Positions 6,875-7,596 of a DNA stretch of 7,596 bases are shown in pieces. The position numbers were made by a program, and so were the translations under genes. This DNA is from Gallionellaceae bacterium (GTDB taxonomy: Bacteria; Pseudomonadota; Gammaproteobacteria; Burkholderiales; Gallionellaceae). Position 1 is the first letter of the stretch. Every line of letters starts with the position of its first letter. The DNA is taken from the NCBI GenBank assembly GCA_003445795.1, contig DMCN01000064.1:23272-30867 (forward strand). Reading direction: 5' to 3'. The notes under the pieces are model-generated. The model worked only from the letters and a program-made list of their open reading frames with translations, had not been told where the DNA came from and made no database searches.

Positions 6875-6886
6875 GGCCTCCGGCCA
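6875..6886 (-). promoter_or_regulatory. Close-spaced ribosome binding site within a short inverted repeat
   Basis: On the minus strand the bases before the GGDEF-EAL start read TGGCCGGAGGCC and then ATG. GGAGG is the only Shine-Dalgarno candidate, and it ends just 2 bases from the start. It lies inside a 5-bp inverted repeat (TGGCC/GGCCA, loop GGA) whose last base is the A of the start codon. If the hairpin forms, it would partly hide both the binding site and the start. Such a short stem is weak evidence of regulation. Confidence 0.35.
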
Positions 6887-6899
6887 GCCCCGATGGGTG

Positions 6900-6927
6900 A
6901 AACAACAACGCCCGCTACTGCGGGCGT
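6900..6927 (-). terminator. Rho-independent terminator after pntB
   Basis: ACGCCCGC (6908-6915) pairs perfectly with GCGGGCGT (6920-6927) around a TACT loop. On the minus strand it is followed by the T-rich tail TGTTGTTT. It lies 21 bases after the pntB stop codon, on the strand of pntB, as expected for an intrinsic terminator ending that operon. The downstream GGDEF-EAL gene begins only about 25 bases beyond the tail, leaving little room for a promoter of its own after the terminator. Confidence 0.82.
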
Positions 6928-6939
6928 CATATTAAACCC

Positions 6940-6955
6940 ACACTGCTATCAGTGT
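6940..6955 (-). repeat. Short inverted repeat over the pntB stop codon
   Basis: ACACTG (6940-6945) pairs with CAGTGT (6950-6955) around CTAT. The pntB stop codon (6951-6949 on the minus strand) lies within it. With the stronger GC hairpin 12 bases further on, it gives two tandem hairpins at the end of pntB. There is no T-run directly after it, so it is at most an accessory mRNA 3'-end structure. Confidence 0.35.
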
Positions 6956-7596
6956 TGTAATGATTTGATCACTTCTTCGATGACCTTCTTGGCATCGCCG
7001 AACAACATGCGGTTGTTCTCCTTGTAGAACAGCGGATTTTCCACGCCCGCATAGCCGGAGGCCATGCTGCGCTTCATCACGATGGAGGTCCTGGCCTTCC
7101 ACACCTCCAGCACCGGCATGCCGGCGATGGGGCTGCCGGGCACTTCCTGTGCCGCCGGGTTCACGATGTCGTTGGCGCCGATCACGATGGCGACATCGGT
7201 ATCCGGGAAGTCGGCATTGACCTCGTCCATCTCCATCACGATGTCATAGGGCACCTTGGCCTCGGCCAGCAGCACGTTCATGTGTCCGGGCATGCGGCCG
7301 GCGACCGGATGGATGCCGAAACGAACGATGACACCCTTCTCGCGCAGCAACTGGGTGAGCTCGTTCACCGCGTGTTGTGCCTGTGCCACGGCCATGCCGT
7401 ATCCCGGCACGATGATCACACTCTTGGCGGAGTCGAGCAGTTCCGCTGTCTCGGTGGCGCTGATGGGTATCACCTCGCCCTCAGGTTGCGCATCGCCGCC
7501 CGACTTGGCCGGGCTGCCCCCGCCGGTGCCGAAGCCGCCCGCGATGACGCTGATGAAGTTGCGGTTCATCGCGCGGCACATGATGTAGGACAGGAT
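6949..7596 (-). CDS. pntB: NAD(P) transhydrogenase subunit beta, C-terminal part (5' end outside window)
   Basis: The last 215 residues of PntB; the frame is open through the window edge, so the ATG at 7581 is internal. The fragment starts ILSYIMCRAMNRNFISVIAGGFG, the end of the membrane domain and the linker, followed by a Gly/Ser-rich hinge. It then contains the whole NADP(H)-binding domain III. Recognisable family motifs include PGYGMAVAQAQ, FGIHPVAGRMPGHMNVLLAEAKVPYD, EMDEVN, VIGANDIVNPAAQ, GMPVLEVWKA, KRSMASGYAGVENPLFYKEN and MLFGDAKK. By established biochemistry, PntAB in the inner membrane couples proton re-entry to hydride transfer from NADH to NADP+, supplying NADPH. The C-terminus (VIEEVIKSLQH) is of normal length, so the protein looks intact as far as visible. 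The upstream pntA would lie beyond the right edge. An intrinsic terminator follows at 6900-6927, marking this as the operon's last gene. Confidence 0.97.
   Translation of the reverse strand: MLSYIMCRAMNRNFISVIAGGFGTGGGSPAKSGGDAQPEGEVIPISATETAELLDSAKSVIIVPGYGMAVAQAQHAVNELTQLLREKGVIVRFGIHPVAGRMPGHMNVLLAEAKVPYDIVMEMDEVNADFPDTDVAIVIGANDIVNPAAQEVPGSPIAGMPVLEVWKARTSIVMKRSMASGYAGVENPLFYKENNRMLFGDAKKVIEEVIKSLQH

Overview
The window looks like ordinary chromosome from a GC-rich Gram-negative proteobacterium, most likely a betaproteobacterium of the Nitrosomonadales/Gallionellaceae type. The basis is the gene content (Lol lipoprotein export, a ComEC/Rec2 DNA-uptake channel next to a DUF2062 protein, a proton-translocating transhydrogenase and a large membrane-bound c-di-GMP enzyme) and the close match of LolD and PntB to proteobacterial versions. 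The lineage is inferred from familiarity with these families, not from a search. I see no tRNA, rRNA, CRISPR array, insertion sequence or phage module.

Layout from left to right. 1-177 (+) is the C-terminal end of lolD. 267-776 (+) is a 169-aa cytoplasmic protein I cannot name. 825-935 (-) is a very short, probably overlooked gene for a 36-aa single-span membrane protein; it has a good ribosome binding site and is followed by a hairpin/T-run terminator at 771-805. 1021-1548 (-) is a DUF2062 membrane protein, divergent from 1585-3921 (+), a full-length ComEC/Rec2. Convergent to comEC, only 7 bp away, is 3929-6874 (-), a 981-aa MASE1-PAS-PAS-GGDEF-EAL protein with all visible catalytic residues intact. 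6949-7596 (-) is the C-terminal domain III of PntB, ending in a clear intrinsic terminator at 6900-6927.

Functionally this is a set of mostly independent envelope and energy genes: lipoprotein release (LolD), DNA import (ComEC), c-di-GMP signalling (MASE1-GGDEF-EAL) and NAD(P)H balancing (PntB). The minus-strand DUF2062 gene and the 36-aa gene could share a transcript, since both lie upstream of the 771-805 terminator. No multi-gene novel system is evident. The items most worth a second look are the 36-aa membrane protein with its leader hairpin, the unnamed 169-aa protein, the 36-bp divergent junction without recognisable ribosome binding sites, and the paired CCTAGG hexamers that hold both stop codons at the convergent junction.
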